Source: Curtobacterium sp. MCBA15_012
GTDB taxonomy: Bacteria > Actinomycetota > Actinomycetes > Actinomycetales > Microbacteriaceae
Assembly (NCBI RefSeq): GCF_001864935.2
Contig: NZ_CP126267.1
Coordinates: forward strand, 186,001-250,000
DNA length: 64,000 nt
Reading direction: 5' to 3'
A program made the position numbers and the translations under genes. Positions 35,114-43,641 of this stretch are shown piece after piece; positions within the stretch are counted from its first letter, which is position 1, and every line of letters starts with the position of its first letter. The notes under the pieces are model-generated. The model was not told the DNA's origin, did no database searches, and saw nothing but the letters and a program-made list of their open reading frames with translations.

Positions 35114-35164
35114 CGGCCGCCGAGATGCTCGGGACGGTGCACTCGGCGAGCATCTCGGCGGCCG
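35114..35164. promoter_or_regulatory. 18-bp perfect stem between the sce7725- and sce7726-type genes
   Basis: An 18-base left arm (35114-35131) pairs exactly with 35147-35164 around a 15-nt loop. It sits in the only spacer of the pair. No T tract follows on the minus strand, so it may be a partial terminator, an RNA processing site or a structured element. Confidence 0.7.
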
Positions 35165-35208
35165 GATGGCTTAAGCGGATGCATGCAGCAAGCCGCAAGA
35201 GCCACGCG

Positions 35209-36147
35209 TCAGGGTGTCATGTTCGCGGCGACGCCCTCCACGTGGTGACCGATCTGCTGCCGCTTGCTGGTTCCAGGACTTGTGTAGGCTCCGCCGGCCT
35301 GGCCGAGGAACGCTCGAAGGCCCGCGGTGTCCTCAAACATGGTGGGATTTGTGGACACAACGGCCTGCAGATCTGGGAGGACGACAGCCCACTTTGGCGC
35401 ATTTTGGCCGCGCGCTCCGGCGCCGGAAACGAAGTGTCGGACTCGCATCTGCTGCCCATCCATATAGGAGAGATGGATAGCGAGGGCCAATGCCGGACCG
35501 CCCGACGATGCGAACGACTCGGGCGGTAGGACCGTGAAGTCTGAGAAACCGGCCCAGCCAGCGCCTCGCCAAGTGATGAGTTCGTCGCTGAAGTACTCGT
35601 CGAGCGTCGCCGTGTAGTCGATGTTTCGCGTTCGACCCGGGAAGTTGTTGCTGATCACGATGCTTCGCCCTGCTGGTATCGAAGCGTTGTACGGCGCCGG
35701 GTCCATCTCCGGAGCGAAGAAAACAAGGTAGTCACTGCTGGCGAGCGCCGTTGCGAGCGCCGCGGGGGCGATGGCGTTGGACGTCAGCACGATGCCTACC
35801 GGTCGGTTCGGGTACTGGGTGAGGAACACCGCGAGTTCCGGGATTCCTTGCCCCGGGCTCTCTCGGAACACTGGACGCACGTGCGCGGCGTCTGCGAGAT
35901 CCGGTGCAAGGCTTGTAAGGACTGCAGCAGCAGCGGCTGGGTTGGCAAGATCTCCGCGGGTCGGGTTCGCCACGATCATCATTTCAGCACCGACCCCGCG
36001 CGACTCCGCGATCTTTGAGTGCAGGAGCGACCGGTTCTCCGTGGGCTCAATCATCGGGATCACTCGGCCGTGTTGTGCCAATCCCGGCGCGAGGTCTGCC
36101 AATGCTCGGAGTTCCTCTTGGCGGCCATACAGATAGGGGACGTACAT
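35209..36147 (-). CDS. sce7725 family (Beta-protein family) protein
   Basis: 312 residues. The opening MYVPYLYGRQEELRALADL, then VIPMIEPTENRSLL and MMIVANPTRGDL, is the characteristic start of the sce7725/Beta-protein family, a TIM-barrel-like fold of unknown activity. Further conserved pieces are GIVLTSNAIAP and SIVISNNFPGRTRNIDYT. I used the ATG at 36147, since the frame upstream is not family-like. It precedes the sce7726-type nuclease-like gene, the usual order for this pair. Confidence 0.8.
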   Translation of the reverse strand: MYVPYLYGRQEELRALADLAPGLAQHGRVIPMIEPTENRSLLHSKIAESRGVGAEMMIVANPTRGDLANPAAAAAVLTSLAPDLADAAHVRPVFRESPGQGIPELAVFLTQYPNRPVGIVLTSNAIAPAALATALASSDYLVFFAPEMDPAPYNASIPAGRSIVISNNFPGRTRNIDYTATLDEYFSDELITWRGAGWAGFSDFTVLPPESFASSGGPALALAIHLSYMDGQQMRVRHFVSGAGARGQNAPKWAVVLPDLQAVVSTNPTMFEDTAGLRAFLGQAGGAYTSPGTSKRQQIGHHVEGVAANMTP

Positions 36148-36913
36148 GGTGCCTCTTTCAGGGTTGCGAATAGTTGTGGGTGGTGCAGGAGGAGCGCGAC
36201 GCTCTGAGCGAACTGTTTCCACGAAGAGGGCCCGTTCCGATGTTCCGGCGGGCGCCTCGACGTTCACCGTTCATGCCGACCCTTCCGGTCTGGTCCGGGT
36301 CGTGCTGCGATGCGTGACGAAGAGCGGTTGGTCAGTGCTCAGACCAGCTCGAGGGAAGGGGCTTTGCACGGGTGGGTCCTGCAACGCCTTGCGCTTCGAG
36401 CGCACCTGTCGCGTTCGAGGCCATCGCGCCGTCGGCGCTTGGCGATGCGGCCTCCCCCCCCCGACGCCAGTCCATCGCGGCCTTCCTTCGTCAGAGCATA
36501 GTTGTGTGAACGACCAACTTATGACGAAGCGTGTAGAGCGGGGCAACGGGAGGGCCAAGCGTGGAGTGAAGGGCGAATTTGGGTGCGTCTGGCTTGTCGT
36601 GAACTCTGGCCAGTGAGGCCTCCAGCTCGTGGCGGTCTTCTCGCAGAGGTGGCGAGGTGGTATCTCGCCGCCGTCTGCAGCTGTCTGTACGTCGGCATGC
36701 GACGTCGTGCGTGACGATCGTGAACAGACCCGTCTCGGAGGCGATAGAGCCGCGGTTATCCGACCGCGCCATGGCGTCCCGCTCGGCCTAGCGCGACGAA
36801 TGACGGCATCGGAGGGGGGGTGCCCGCCCCGAGTCGCCGCGCTTGCCACAGCACCCTCGTCGCAAGTCCCATTCCTGGGTGTTTAACCAAGTTTAGAGCT
36901 GCCCTAAATTCAG
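36148..36913. other. Gap upstream of the AvrD-like gene
   Basis: About 770 bases with no supported gene. It includes a run of nine C (36454-36462) and, near its end, a more AT-rich stretch with the inverted repeat at 36892. Confidence 0.4.
36892..36908. promoter_or_regulatory. Inverted repeat before the AvrD-like gene
   Basis: TTTAG-(7 nt)-CTAAA just upstream of the start, in the most AT-rich spot of the region. It is a candidate operator for the butyrolactone-receptor-type TetR nearby; the link is inferred. Confidence 0.4.
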
Positions 36914-37816
36914 GTGGTCGACCAACTAACGCTTGATCACCTGAAAGGCGCTCCCTTGTCACTTTTTGAATCCACGGTTCAGCACGTCGATGAGCCTCAG
37001 CGGGGGTTTGACGCCTACCTCGGTGCGGCTCATAACAGGTACCTGGGAAGCGGGCACCGTCGCGTGGCGCTTCAGATGTCCGAGCCCGCCCAGGAGCGAG
37101 CACTTGAGTTCACATGCACGGCGCGAATGACTTACCCCGAGGACTGGTCGCAGAAGGCGGGCGTTGAACGCACTCCGCACCTCAGTACTGTCGACGCGAT
37201 CCGGATCGCCGGGAAGGTTCGCGCGTCTCTCACGAGGCACGGGTCGTTTGCGGAGTTCGCCGACGAACGGTCGCTGACAGTGCGTGCGGGTGCTCGGCCT
37301 TGGGAGCAGCTTGGCGCTGTCCCGGTGCACACGGCGGTCGCGCTCGATCCTGAGCACGACGAGCTTGTCCTGCAGCACAGTGTTGGGACGCTCAAGGTTG
37401 AGTCGCGGCTCGCGCGGGCGTCCGACGTGCCCATCGTTGACGAAGGTTGGGCGCCAGGCGAAGCCTCTGACATCCGTTTTGACGCGGACCGCCGAGTGCA
37501 GTGCACATACGACCGGCGCGCGACGGAGCCTTCGCTGATGTCGTTTCTCGAGGCGATGATGCTCGCGGCGCAGATGTCGCAAGTTGCGCTCTACGGTGGT
37601 GACCCGAAAGCGCGTGACCGCAGCGGCAACATGTGGATGCGCCGCGCACGGTTCGTCCGACACACTGCACGCCCACAGTCAGCCAGCGTCGTTGATTTGC
37701 AGTTGCAGAATCGCCGAAACGTCATGGTTGGTGGCCGCGCGATCGACACTGCAGATGTTCTTGCTGATGACGTCTTCGGAGTTCAGGTCTCCGCGTCCTT
37801 GGCTACCGAGTCATGA
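36914..37816 (+). CDS. AvrD family protein
   Basis: 300 residues from a GTG; a TTG at 36956 has a better ribosome site (AAAGG, 7 bases away) and may be the real start. The sequence follows the AvrD pattern: SLFESTVQHVDEPQRGFDAYLG near the start, RMTYPEDWSQK..ERTPHLSTVDAI in the first half, and ALYGGDPKARDRSGNMWMRRARF in the second. In Pseudomonas syringae AvrD directs synthesis of syringolides, acyl-sugar lactones sensed by soybean. AvrD-like proteins in actinomycetes are otherwise little studied. Its 3' end overlaps the convergent TetR gene by about 34 bp. Together with the receptor-type TetR and the epimerase it looks like a signalling-molecule cluster. Confidence 0.72.
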   Translation: MVDQLTLDHLKGAPLSLFESTVQHVDEPQRGFDAYLGAAHNRYLGSGHRRVALQMSEPAQERALEFTCTARMTYPEDWSQKAGVERTPHLSTVDAIRIAGKVRASLTRHGSFAEFADERSLTVRAGARPWEQLGAVPVHTAVALDPEHDELVLQHSVGTLKVESRLARASDVPIVDEGWAPGEASDIRFDADRRVQCTYDRRATEPSLMSFLEAMMLAAQMSQVALYGGDPKARDRSGNMWMRRARFVRHTARPQSASVVDLQLQNRRNVMVGGRAIDTADVLADDVFGVQVSASLATES

Positions 37817-38472
37817 ATACCGCTCGCAGCGCTGAAGGTTTCTCGAACGACAGCGTTGAGCCGGTCCTGGCTCGACGCCGCTGCAAGTCCATGCACCAAG
37901 ACGGTCCACATCGTCTCCAGCGAGCTCATCAGATCTCGTCGCTCGGTGCGGACGTTCGATACCAGCTGCACGCCGGTAAAGGTTGCGACGACATTCGCAC
38001 CGAGCCGCTCAGGAGAGAGAGCGGTATCCAACTCCCCGGCAGCATCGGCGGCAGCGAACGCATCAATGACGCCCTGAATCCACTGGTCGTAGAAGTCAGA
38101 AGTCGGATCGGCGAAGATTCCCTGCTCCAGCGACAACCTGATGCCGGCTCGGACGATGGCATCGTCCAGAAGCAACTGCCCGATGCCGCGCGACGCGCGG
38201 ACCAGCATCGACAGTGGCGACTCGGCATCAGCATGCTCACGCATCACGGCGAAGGTTCGGGCGTTCTGCTCTTCGATGACGGCCAGCGCGATCGCTTCCT
38301 TGGTTCGGAAGTAAAAGTAGATCAGACCCTGACCGACGCGTGCATCATTAGCGATCTGGGACAAGCTGGCCGTGCCATAACCGACCCGGTCAAAAACCGA
38401 CGCAGCAGAGTCCAGAATCGCGGCGCGACGCGCCAACGAGCGCTCCTGTTGCGGGGCTCGTTCGTCTGGCAT
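37783..38472 (-). CDS. TetR regulator of the ScbR/ArpA (gamma-butyrolactone receptor) type
   Basis: 229 residues. The N-terminus RRAAILDSAASVFDRVGYGTASLSQIANDARVGQGLIYFYFRTKEAIALAVIEEQ is very close in layout to gamma-butyrolactone receptors of Streptomyces (AAxVFxExGYxxA..., ALYFHFxSKExLAxAVIxEQ). The C-terminal ligand domain also follows (ESPLSMLVRASRGIGQLLLDDAIVRAGIRLSLEQG). Such proteins leave DNA when they bind a butyrolactone signal. The ATG at 38472 gives family length. It is divergent from the epimerase gene (71-bp spacer) and convergent with the AvrD-like gene. Confidence 0.85.
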   Translation of the reverse strand: MPDERAPQQERSLARRAAILDSAASVFDRVGYGTASLSQIANDARVGQGLIYFYFRTKEAIALAVIEEQNARTFAVMREHADAESPLSMLVRASRGIGQLLLDDAIVRAGIRLSLEQGIFADPTSDFYDQWIQGVIDAFAAADAAGELDTALSPERLGANVVATFTGVQLVSNVRTERRDLMSSLETMWTVLVHGLAAASSQDRLNAVVRETFSAASGIHDSVAKDAET

Positions 38473-38543
38473 CCGTGCATCCTTCCGCTGAACCGTTGTA
38501 GCGAGCGTATCGGTCCCACCGTCGTGGCCGCTGGGCTGCGCGC

Positions 38544-39407
38544 ATGAGGGCACTTCTCACCGGCGCCAGCGGCTTCATCGGTGCACAGCTGCTTACTGCC
38601 CTTGAAGCGGCGGGACACGAAGTTACGCCGGTGCTCCGAAGGCGAAATCGGGCCATCCCGTCGGCTGTCGTCGCCGACCTCCGACACGATGATCTCAGGG
38701 GTCTCGAAGGGTACGAGGTCGTTGTGCACGCCGCGTCGACGACGGCGGGCTCGCTCGAGTCGCTGTGGGATGGCAACGTCCGTGCGACGCATCGGCTGAC
38801 AGCGGCGGCGAACCGAACCGAGACGCCGGTTGTCTACATCAGCACCACCGGTGTGTACGGCCAAGCATCTGGAAGGTTCGGCAACCCGAACCGGATGACG
38901 CGAAACCCATCTTCGGCGTTGTCCGTCGCTCGGGCCGCCGCCGAGGACGTCGTCCTTGAGGCTGGCGGGACCGTCATTCGACCGCACGTGATTCACGGGC
39001 CGGGTGACCGGTGGGTTGTTCCACCGCTTGTGCAGTTCATGCTCGCGGAGAACGCCTGGCTTGGCGGCCCAGACATTGCCGTCGCTGCAATCAGCGTGCA
39101 GCGATTAGCGGTGGGGGTGACGGACCTCATCGGCAGGGGGCACCGGCCAGGTGTCGTCCACGCGGCTGAGATCGACCCCGAACCTGTTCTGAACCTCGTG
39201 CGGCAGCCCTTTCGTGCAGCGAGCCGGCCGCTCCCGACAGCGGTCAGGACCGTCGAGCAAGCATACGAGACACTCAAGTACAGAGGAGTGTCGCGAAACG
39301 CGCTCAGCATGCTTGGCGTCTCTAGCAGCATGGACACCGCCGACTTCTGGGGAATCGGTATCTCAAAGCAACCCGCGGCGCCGCGGAGTGGATCCATCCG
39401 GGCATGA
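38544..39407 (+). CDS. NAD-dependent epimerase/dehydratase family protein
   Basis: 287 residues, extended SDR fold. The cofactor site GASGFIG is at residues 7-13, HAAS follows the fourth strand, and STTGVYG carries the catalytic Ser/Thr position. The usual YxxxK is not found where expected: the segment reads SSALSVARAAAED, so Tyr and Lys appear lost. IRPHVIHGPGDRW is conserved. Enzymes of this fold accompany gamma-butyrolactone synthases in some actinomycetes (for example GblE in Rhodococcus). Here it faces a butyrolactone-receptor-type TetR and stands next to an AvrD-like gene. Confidence 0.8.
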   Translation: MRALLTGASGFIGAQLLTALEAAGHEVTPVLRRRNRAIPSAVVADLRHDDLRGLEGYEVVVHAASTTAGSLESLWDGNVRATHRLTAAANRTETPVVYISTTGVYGQASGRFGNPNRMTRNPSSALSVARAAAEDVVLEAGGTVIRPHVIHGPGDRWVVPPLVQFMLAENAWLGGPDIAVAAISVQRLAVGVTDLIGRGHRPGVVHAAEIDPEPVLNLVRQPFRAASRPLPTAVRTVEQAYETLKYRGVSRNALSMLGVSSSMDTADFWGIGISKQPAAPRSGSIRA

Positions 39408-39916
39408 TTCCCGAACCCTTCGTAAGGCGCCTATTTTTGTCCTCGGTGCCGCCGGCGTCGAAACAGAGTCGACGGGGCGCTCCGCGCGGTGCTATTTGAG
39501 GATCGGCCCTGCGGCCGGTGCGAACTCATAGCGTTGCAGACGGCGGCGCGGTGAATGTCTGCTCGCGGGCAGCACAACCGACGCGCAACACTCGACACTC
39601 CGCCGTACCTGCGGCCACCGCGAACGTCGTCACGTAACTCCCGCTGCCGCACATTCATGGCCGGCTTCTCCGAAGCGGCCTTCTCGCAGCACACCGTCGA
39701 GCCCTTCTACCTGTCTGGCTGGGTGCGGATGCAAGCCGCTCCCTGAGGGTGACCGCGTTCCTCCGCTGACGTCAGACGGGTGTGTCGACCAGCCGCTCGC
39801 TCAGCGGAGGAAGGGGGCTGCTCACGTTCGGTCTCTCACGTGGTTGACACCTCGCGGAAGGATCACCAGACTGCTGTTGGGTGTTCGCCCAACTTTGGAA
39901 CCAGAGGGGATTTCAC
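39408..39916. other. Intergenic gap
   Basis: About 500 bases without a supported gene. The end holds the promoter region and a GAGGGGA ribosome site of the secreted-protein gene. Confidence 0.4.
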
Positions 39917-40315
39917 ATGGTCAAGACTCGAAATGTGCTTGCAGGGGTAGCGCTGGCAGGGATCCTTGTCGCGGGGGGTGCGACCGCGGCATCAGCTTCC
40001 ACGTCGCAGACCGCGTTCGGCGGCATCATGAACTCGTATCAGCAGTCGCGGTACTTCGCGACGCAGACGAAGGCCAATACGGGTGCCAACGCGTCGATTC
40101 GCTTCAGTGGTCTGGGTGGCGGCTCGAGCGCCAACGTCAAGGCCCAGAACGTGACGACGGGCACGCAGTACACGGAAAAGAAGGGCCTCGGCGAGGACTA
40201 CACCTACGCCATCGAGGACAAGACCAAGTCGGGACAGCGGACCCGGCTGATCGTCACGAACAACGCCTGGGTTGTCGTGGATGTCGCTATCTCCGGTTGG
40301 TTCAAGACCAACTGA
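39917..40315 (+). CDS. Small secreted protein, bacteriocin-like
   Basis: 132 residues. The N-terminus MVKTRNVLAGVALAGILVAGGATAASA is a clear Sec signal peptide with cleavage near residue 29. The mature part, about 103 residues, is hydrophilic with Gly/Ser, Thr and aromatic residues (SYQQSRYFATQTKANTGANAS, then WVVVDVAISGWFKTN) and no Cys. No family is recognised. It is followed by a strong hairpin and then a three-gene ABC transporter. That layout resembles secreted bacteriocins of the lactococcin 972 type with a dedicated ABC immunity system, though the sequence is not like lactococcin 972 itself. Confidence 0.72.
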   Translation: MVKTRNVLAGVALAGILVAGGATAASASTSQTAFGGIMNSYQQSRYFATQTKANTGANASIRFSGLGGGSSANVKAQNVTTGTQYTEKKGLGEDYTYAIEDKTKSGQRTRLIVTNNAWVVVDVAISGWFKTN

Positions 40316-40324
40316 GTCACCTTC

Positions 40325-40358
40325 ACCGGGCCGCGACGCAGGATCGTCGCGGCCCGGT
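40325..40358 (+). terminator. Hairpin between the secreted protein and its ABC genes
   Basis: A 14-bp perfect stem (arms 40325-40338 and 40345-40358) with a 6-nt loop, 10 bp after the stop. It probably terminates most transcripts so that the secreted protein is made in excess of the transporter. Confidence 0.8.
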
Positions 40359-40377
40359 CTTGCCCAGGAGGCATGTC

Positions 40378-41157
40378 ATGAGAAATGTTCTTGCCGCAGT
40401 CCTTGTCGCAGTGGTCATACTCGGTCTCACCCTTTGGAGTGGCGCGACAAGTATCGCCTCCAGCCAGGTGAGTAGCTTCGCCGGGCTCTATGGCCAGTTT
40501 GCCAACGGCCCCACTCGTCTTCTGCTTCCGATCGCAGCCTCCCTTCTTGGAGGGGGGCAAGTTGCTGCTGAGCTGCACGACCGTTGGATCGTGTCAAGCA
40601 GAACCCGACGATCAATCCGAACTCATCTTGCTCACCGTGCGCTCAGCGGTATCGGCGCCGCTGCGCTCGCGTTCTTCATCGTCGGCATCGTCTGGTTCGT
40701 CGTCGCTGAGTACGTCGCGCCGTCCGCCTGGCCACACGCAGTTGACCCGTCGGGATTCGGCCGTTCCACTGCGGAGGTGCAGACAGCGGTCCAGGCTTCG
40801 GACCCGCTCGCTCGTTTCCTCAGCAGCGGCCACTGGGTATTCGGCATGGCCGCCGCTTCGTGGCTTGCCATCAACGGTGCCGTCTTCGCCGCTTTGGCCT
40901 TCGTTAGCGTGTTATTGATCCGCCGCCGCGTGATTGCCCTGATGGTGCCGGTGGCGTTGTACCTCGGTCAGAGCGTTGTCGCGCAGATCGCTGGCCAATC
41001 ACAGTATTCGTTCTTGGTGACCGCGGTGTACCCCACCGGACTTCAGCACCTCCCAATCGTTGCTGCATCCGCCGCGACCGTCGTTCTGGCGATCGGTGCG
41101 GTGGCGGCTGGGACAGTCCTCATAGCTCGATCGCCCACGAATCAACGGTTCGCATGA
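40378..41157 (+). CDS. ABC transporter membrane protein
   Basis: 259 residues and about six hydrophobic segments, beginning MRNVLAAVLVAVVILGLTL. There is no EAA-type import loop, so it looks like an exporter or immunity-type permease. AGGAGG lies six bases before the ATG. Its stop overlaps the next start by 4 bp (ATGA). It probably works with the 479-residue membrane protein and the ATPase downstream. Confidence 0.75.
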   Translation: MRNVLAAVLVAVVILGLTLWSGATSIASSQVSSFAGLYGQFANGPTRLLLPIAASLLGGGQVAAELHDRWIVSSRTRRSIRTHLAHRALSGIGAAALAFFIVGIVWFVVAEYVAPSAWPHAVDPSGFGRSTAEVQTAVQASDPLARFLSSGHWVFGMAAASWLAINGAVFAALAFVSVLLIRRRVIALMVPVALYLGQSVVAQIAGQSQYSFLVTAVYPTGLQHLPIVAASAATVVLAIGAVAAGTVLIARSPTNQRFA

Positions 41158-42593
41158 TGCAGTCGTTCGGGAGGGCTCTGCTCTCCCCGGCCGTAGTCGG
41201 GCTAACAGGCGTTGCCGTGCTCATCGGGCTCGCAGGCGCAGCCGTGCGACCTCCCTCGCGTGGCACGAACATGTGGGACCTGTATTTCGTGGAAGCGTCG
41301 AACACGCAGATTGTCGGCATGGCGACGCTCGTTGTCTGGACCGTTGTCCTCCTTCGAGGATCTGCGACCGTTCGTCAGCCAGACGCACTGATGCGGTATG
41401 GGTCGCATGCTGCTGGAGCAGCGGCCCACCTGCGAGAGGTTGGGGGTGCGGCTGCCGCGGCGATCTTGCTTGCCAACATCGCCTACGTGGTGATCGCACT
41501 TCCCTCCGGAGTCAGCTGGTCGTGGAGTGCAGCGACTCTGCGGACCACGCTGCACGCAGAATCAATCCTCGTCATCGGCCCAACGACGTTGGCAGGCACG
41601 GTGTATTCGCCGCTTCTCGCGGCCATATTGCAGAGCGGATACCTGCTCATCGGGTTGCTCGTCATCGCGATCGCGCATCATGCGATCGCGATCAGGTCGC
41701 CACGGCTCGCAGGAGTCTTCCTGTTCGCTTTTGCCGGTCTCACCGCCATAGCAAGCTTCGGCGTTCTCACGAACGTTCCGCTGCTTGATCCGACACCGCT
41801 GTTCAACCTCGCATGGGCGCTTGGCTGGCAGAGGTTGATGGGCGCGGTCGTCGCAGCGGCTGTCATGGTCGGCGGCTCACTTCTCTTGGTACTCAAAGCT
41901 GACCGGAACACGACCGGACTCATCGGATGGCTGTCAACTGGCTGGGGCGTCGTCGTCGTGATTGGTTGCGCGCTGGTCGGCATGGCCCCCGCGCTCGCGG
42001 CGACGGGCGGGGTGAGCGCGATACTGCCGTCGCTGCTCCCCGGACGGTACGGCTCAGTCGATGGCTATGCGCGCACGTTGCTCCTACCGATCGGAACAGC
42101 GACAGTTTTCTATGCCTGGCTCACCGCCCGCACCAGCGAATACCTCACCTACGACCTCATCCGTCGAGGCACATATGGCCGGTGGGTGTCCAGCGCCGCC
42201 GTCCGCGGCCTCGCTCTCACAGGCGTCGCAACTGGCAGCGCAGCACTGATCCTTCTTATGCATCAGCAAGACCAGCGCTCACTCCGCGCGATCGGAGCAG
42301 TCGCGGCCCTCGTCGCCGCGCAGACGCTGTTCTACTGCGCTCTCGCCCTTGTACTGTTCTGGGTCACACCGGTCGACGTCGCCTGGCCGATCGCCGTTGG
42401 CGGGTCGCTCGTACTCGGTTACCCGTTCGTCATTGACCTCGGTCAACTCAACGTTTTCGCCGGCCTAAGCATCAACCCGGGTGTATCCGGAGTCCAGCTA
42501 TCCGCAGCCACAGCGCCAGCCATTGCGGCCGTCGTTCTACTGGCGGTCACGCGCCTCATCGCCAGTTCGTCCACCCCCGCAGCCTTCCGCTGA
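41154..42593 (+). CDS. Large membrane protein of the ABC system
   Basis: 479 residues, about 12 hydrophobic segments, no signature motif that I recognise. It overlaps the preceding permease gene by 4 bp, and the ATPase gene follows 18 bp later, so the three form one transporter operon. The size suggests a fused or double permease like the large membrane subunits of bacteriocin-immunity ABC exporters. Confidence 0.7.
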   Translation: MMQSFGRALLSPAVVGLTGVAVLIGLAGAAVRPPSRGTNMWDLYFVEASNTQIVGMATLVVWTVVLLRGSATVRQPDALMRYGSHAAGAAAHLREVGGAAAAAILLANIAYVVIALPSGVSWSWSAATLRTTLHAESILVIGPTTLAGTVYSPLLAAILQSGYLLIGLLVIAIAHHAIAIRSPRLAGVFLFAFAGLTAIASFGVLTNVPLLDPTPLFNLAWALGWQRLMGAVVAAAVMVGGSLLLVLKADRNTTGLIGWLSTGWGVVVVIGCALVGMAPALAATGGVSAILPSLLPGRYGSVDGYARTLLLPIGTATVFYAWLTARTSEYLTYDLIRRGTYGRWVSSAAVRGLALTGVATGSAALILLMHQQDQRSLRAIGAVAALVAAQTLFYCALALVLFWVTPVDVAWPIAVGGSLVLGYPFVIDLGQLNVFAGLSINPGVSGVQLSAATAPAIAAVVLLAVTRLIASSSTPAAFR

Positions 42594-42611
42594 TTTAGGA
42601 GGAAAATCATC

Positions 42612-43250
42612 GTGTCTGTCATCAGCTTGACCAACGTCTCAAAGGCTTACCAAGGCCGACCGCTCTACACCGACGTCACCCTCGCCATCGAGCAGGGCCA
42701 AACACACGCGCTCGTCGGACCCAACGGATCAGGGAAGTCGGTGATGTTCCGACTGTTCTGTGGCTTCCTCCGCCCCGATTCCGGAACCGTAGAGATCGAC
42801 CCCCGGTACCTGAACTCCGGGCGCACCTTCCCCGACAACTTCGGCGTCATCATCGACCGCCCCGGCGCGCTGGCCCACCTCTCCGGCATGGACAACCTGC
42901 GAGCCCTCGCGAGAATCCGTAAGCGGATCAGCGACGACGACATCGCGACCACCATGCGCTCGTTCGGGCTCGACCCCGAAGCCCGTCAACGGGTGCGGAA
43001 CTACTCACTCGGCATGAAGCAGAAGCTTTCACTCTGCCAGGCCTTCATGGAGTCGCCAGAGGTACTCATCCTTGATGAACCCTTCAATGCCCTCGACGCC
43101 GAGTCCGCTGAGGCCCTTGCCGCCCGCCTCCAGGCGGCCGCGGAAGCGGGGACGACGATCGTGTTCACCAGTCACGAGCGCGAATACGTTGACCGGTTGG
43201 CTGACCGTGTCCTGACCATCGCGGACAGCCGCATCACGACAGCGGCCTAG
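42612..43250 (+). CDS. ABC transporter ATPase
   Basis: 212 residues from a GTG with a strong AGGAGG site. Walker A GPNGSGKS, signature YSLGMKQKL (LGxKQ variant common in antibiotic/bacteriocin exporters), Walker B VLILDEPFNALD, and the switch His in FTSHERE. It energises the two membrane proteins just upstream. Single-domain, short ATPase of the type found in lantibiotic and bacteriocin self-protection systems. Confidence 0.93.
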   Translation: MSVISLTNVSKAYQGRPLYTDVTLAIEQGQTHALVGPNGSGKSVMFRLFCGFLRPDSGTVEIDPRYLNSGRTFPDNFGVIIDRPGALAHLSGMDNLRALARIRKRISDDDIATTMRSFGLDPEARQRVRNYSLGMKQKLSLCQAFMESPEVLILDEPFNALDAESAEALAARLQAAAEAGTTIVFTSHEREYVDRLADRVLTIADSRITTAA

Positions 43251-43251
43251 G

Positions 43252-43458
43252 TCAACTCGCTAGCGCCGTCCCGGCGCAGGCGGGCGTCGCCGGACTGCAA
43301 CCGCTTTTGCCGCACCGCTGGTAGGGCTCACATCCGTCCTCGTTGTTAGCCACCACCTTCGCGGAGTTCAAGATTCCCTCACCGCCGGTGACGTCAGCGG
43401 CCTGCACGTCCGGGACATCATTGGGAAGACTCTCTCGACAAAGTTGGCTGAACGACAT
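43252..43458 (-). CDS. Possible small Cys-rich peptide precursor
   Basis: 68 residues. The first 44 (ending VVANNEDG) look leader-like and acidic. The last 25 hold four Cys in CEPYQRCGKSGCSPATPAC plus AGTALAS, a spacing that suggests a modified or disulfide-bonded core peptide. Third-position GC is high for most codons, which supports coding. The ribosome site is weak and no modification enzyme is nearby. It converges on the ABC ATPase gene, so the link to that operon is only positional. It could be a chance frame. Confidence 0.35.
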   Translation of the reverse strand: MSFSQLCRESLPNDVPDVQAADVTGGEGILNSAKVVANNEDGCEPYQRCGKSGCSPATPACAGTALAS

Positions 43459-43641
43459 AGTTTTGCCGATGGTGGAGGTTGCTTCCGCCGTGGAGGGTCG
43501 GGCGGGTCTGCCTCGGTGTTCGATGTGTCACGATCAGGCGGTACGTCATCGGTCGACGTACCGTGGCAGATCAGTACCGGAACGGGCCGGCCCGACCCCG
43601 TCGCCGTGGTCAAAGGCCCAACGGGAGGGGAGCGGCGGGTA

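Noticed and set aside
36454..36462. Run of nine C as a phase-variable tract
   Set aside because: It lies in a gap without a supported gene, so no frame to switch; it could also be a sequencing length error.
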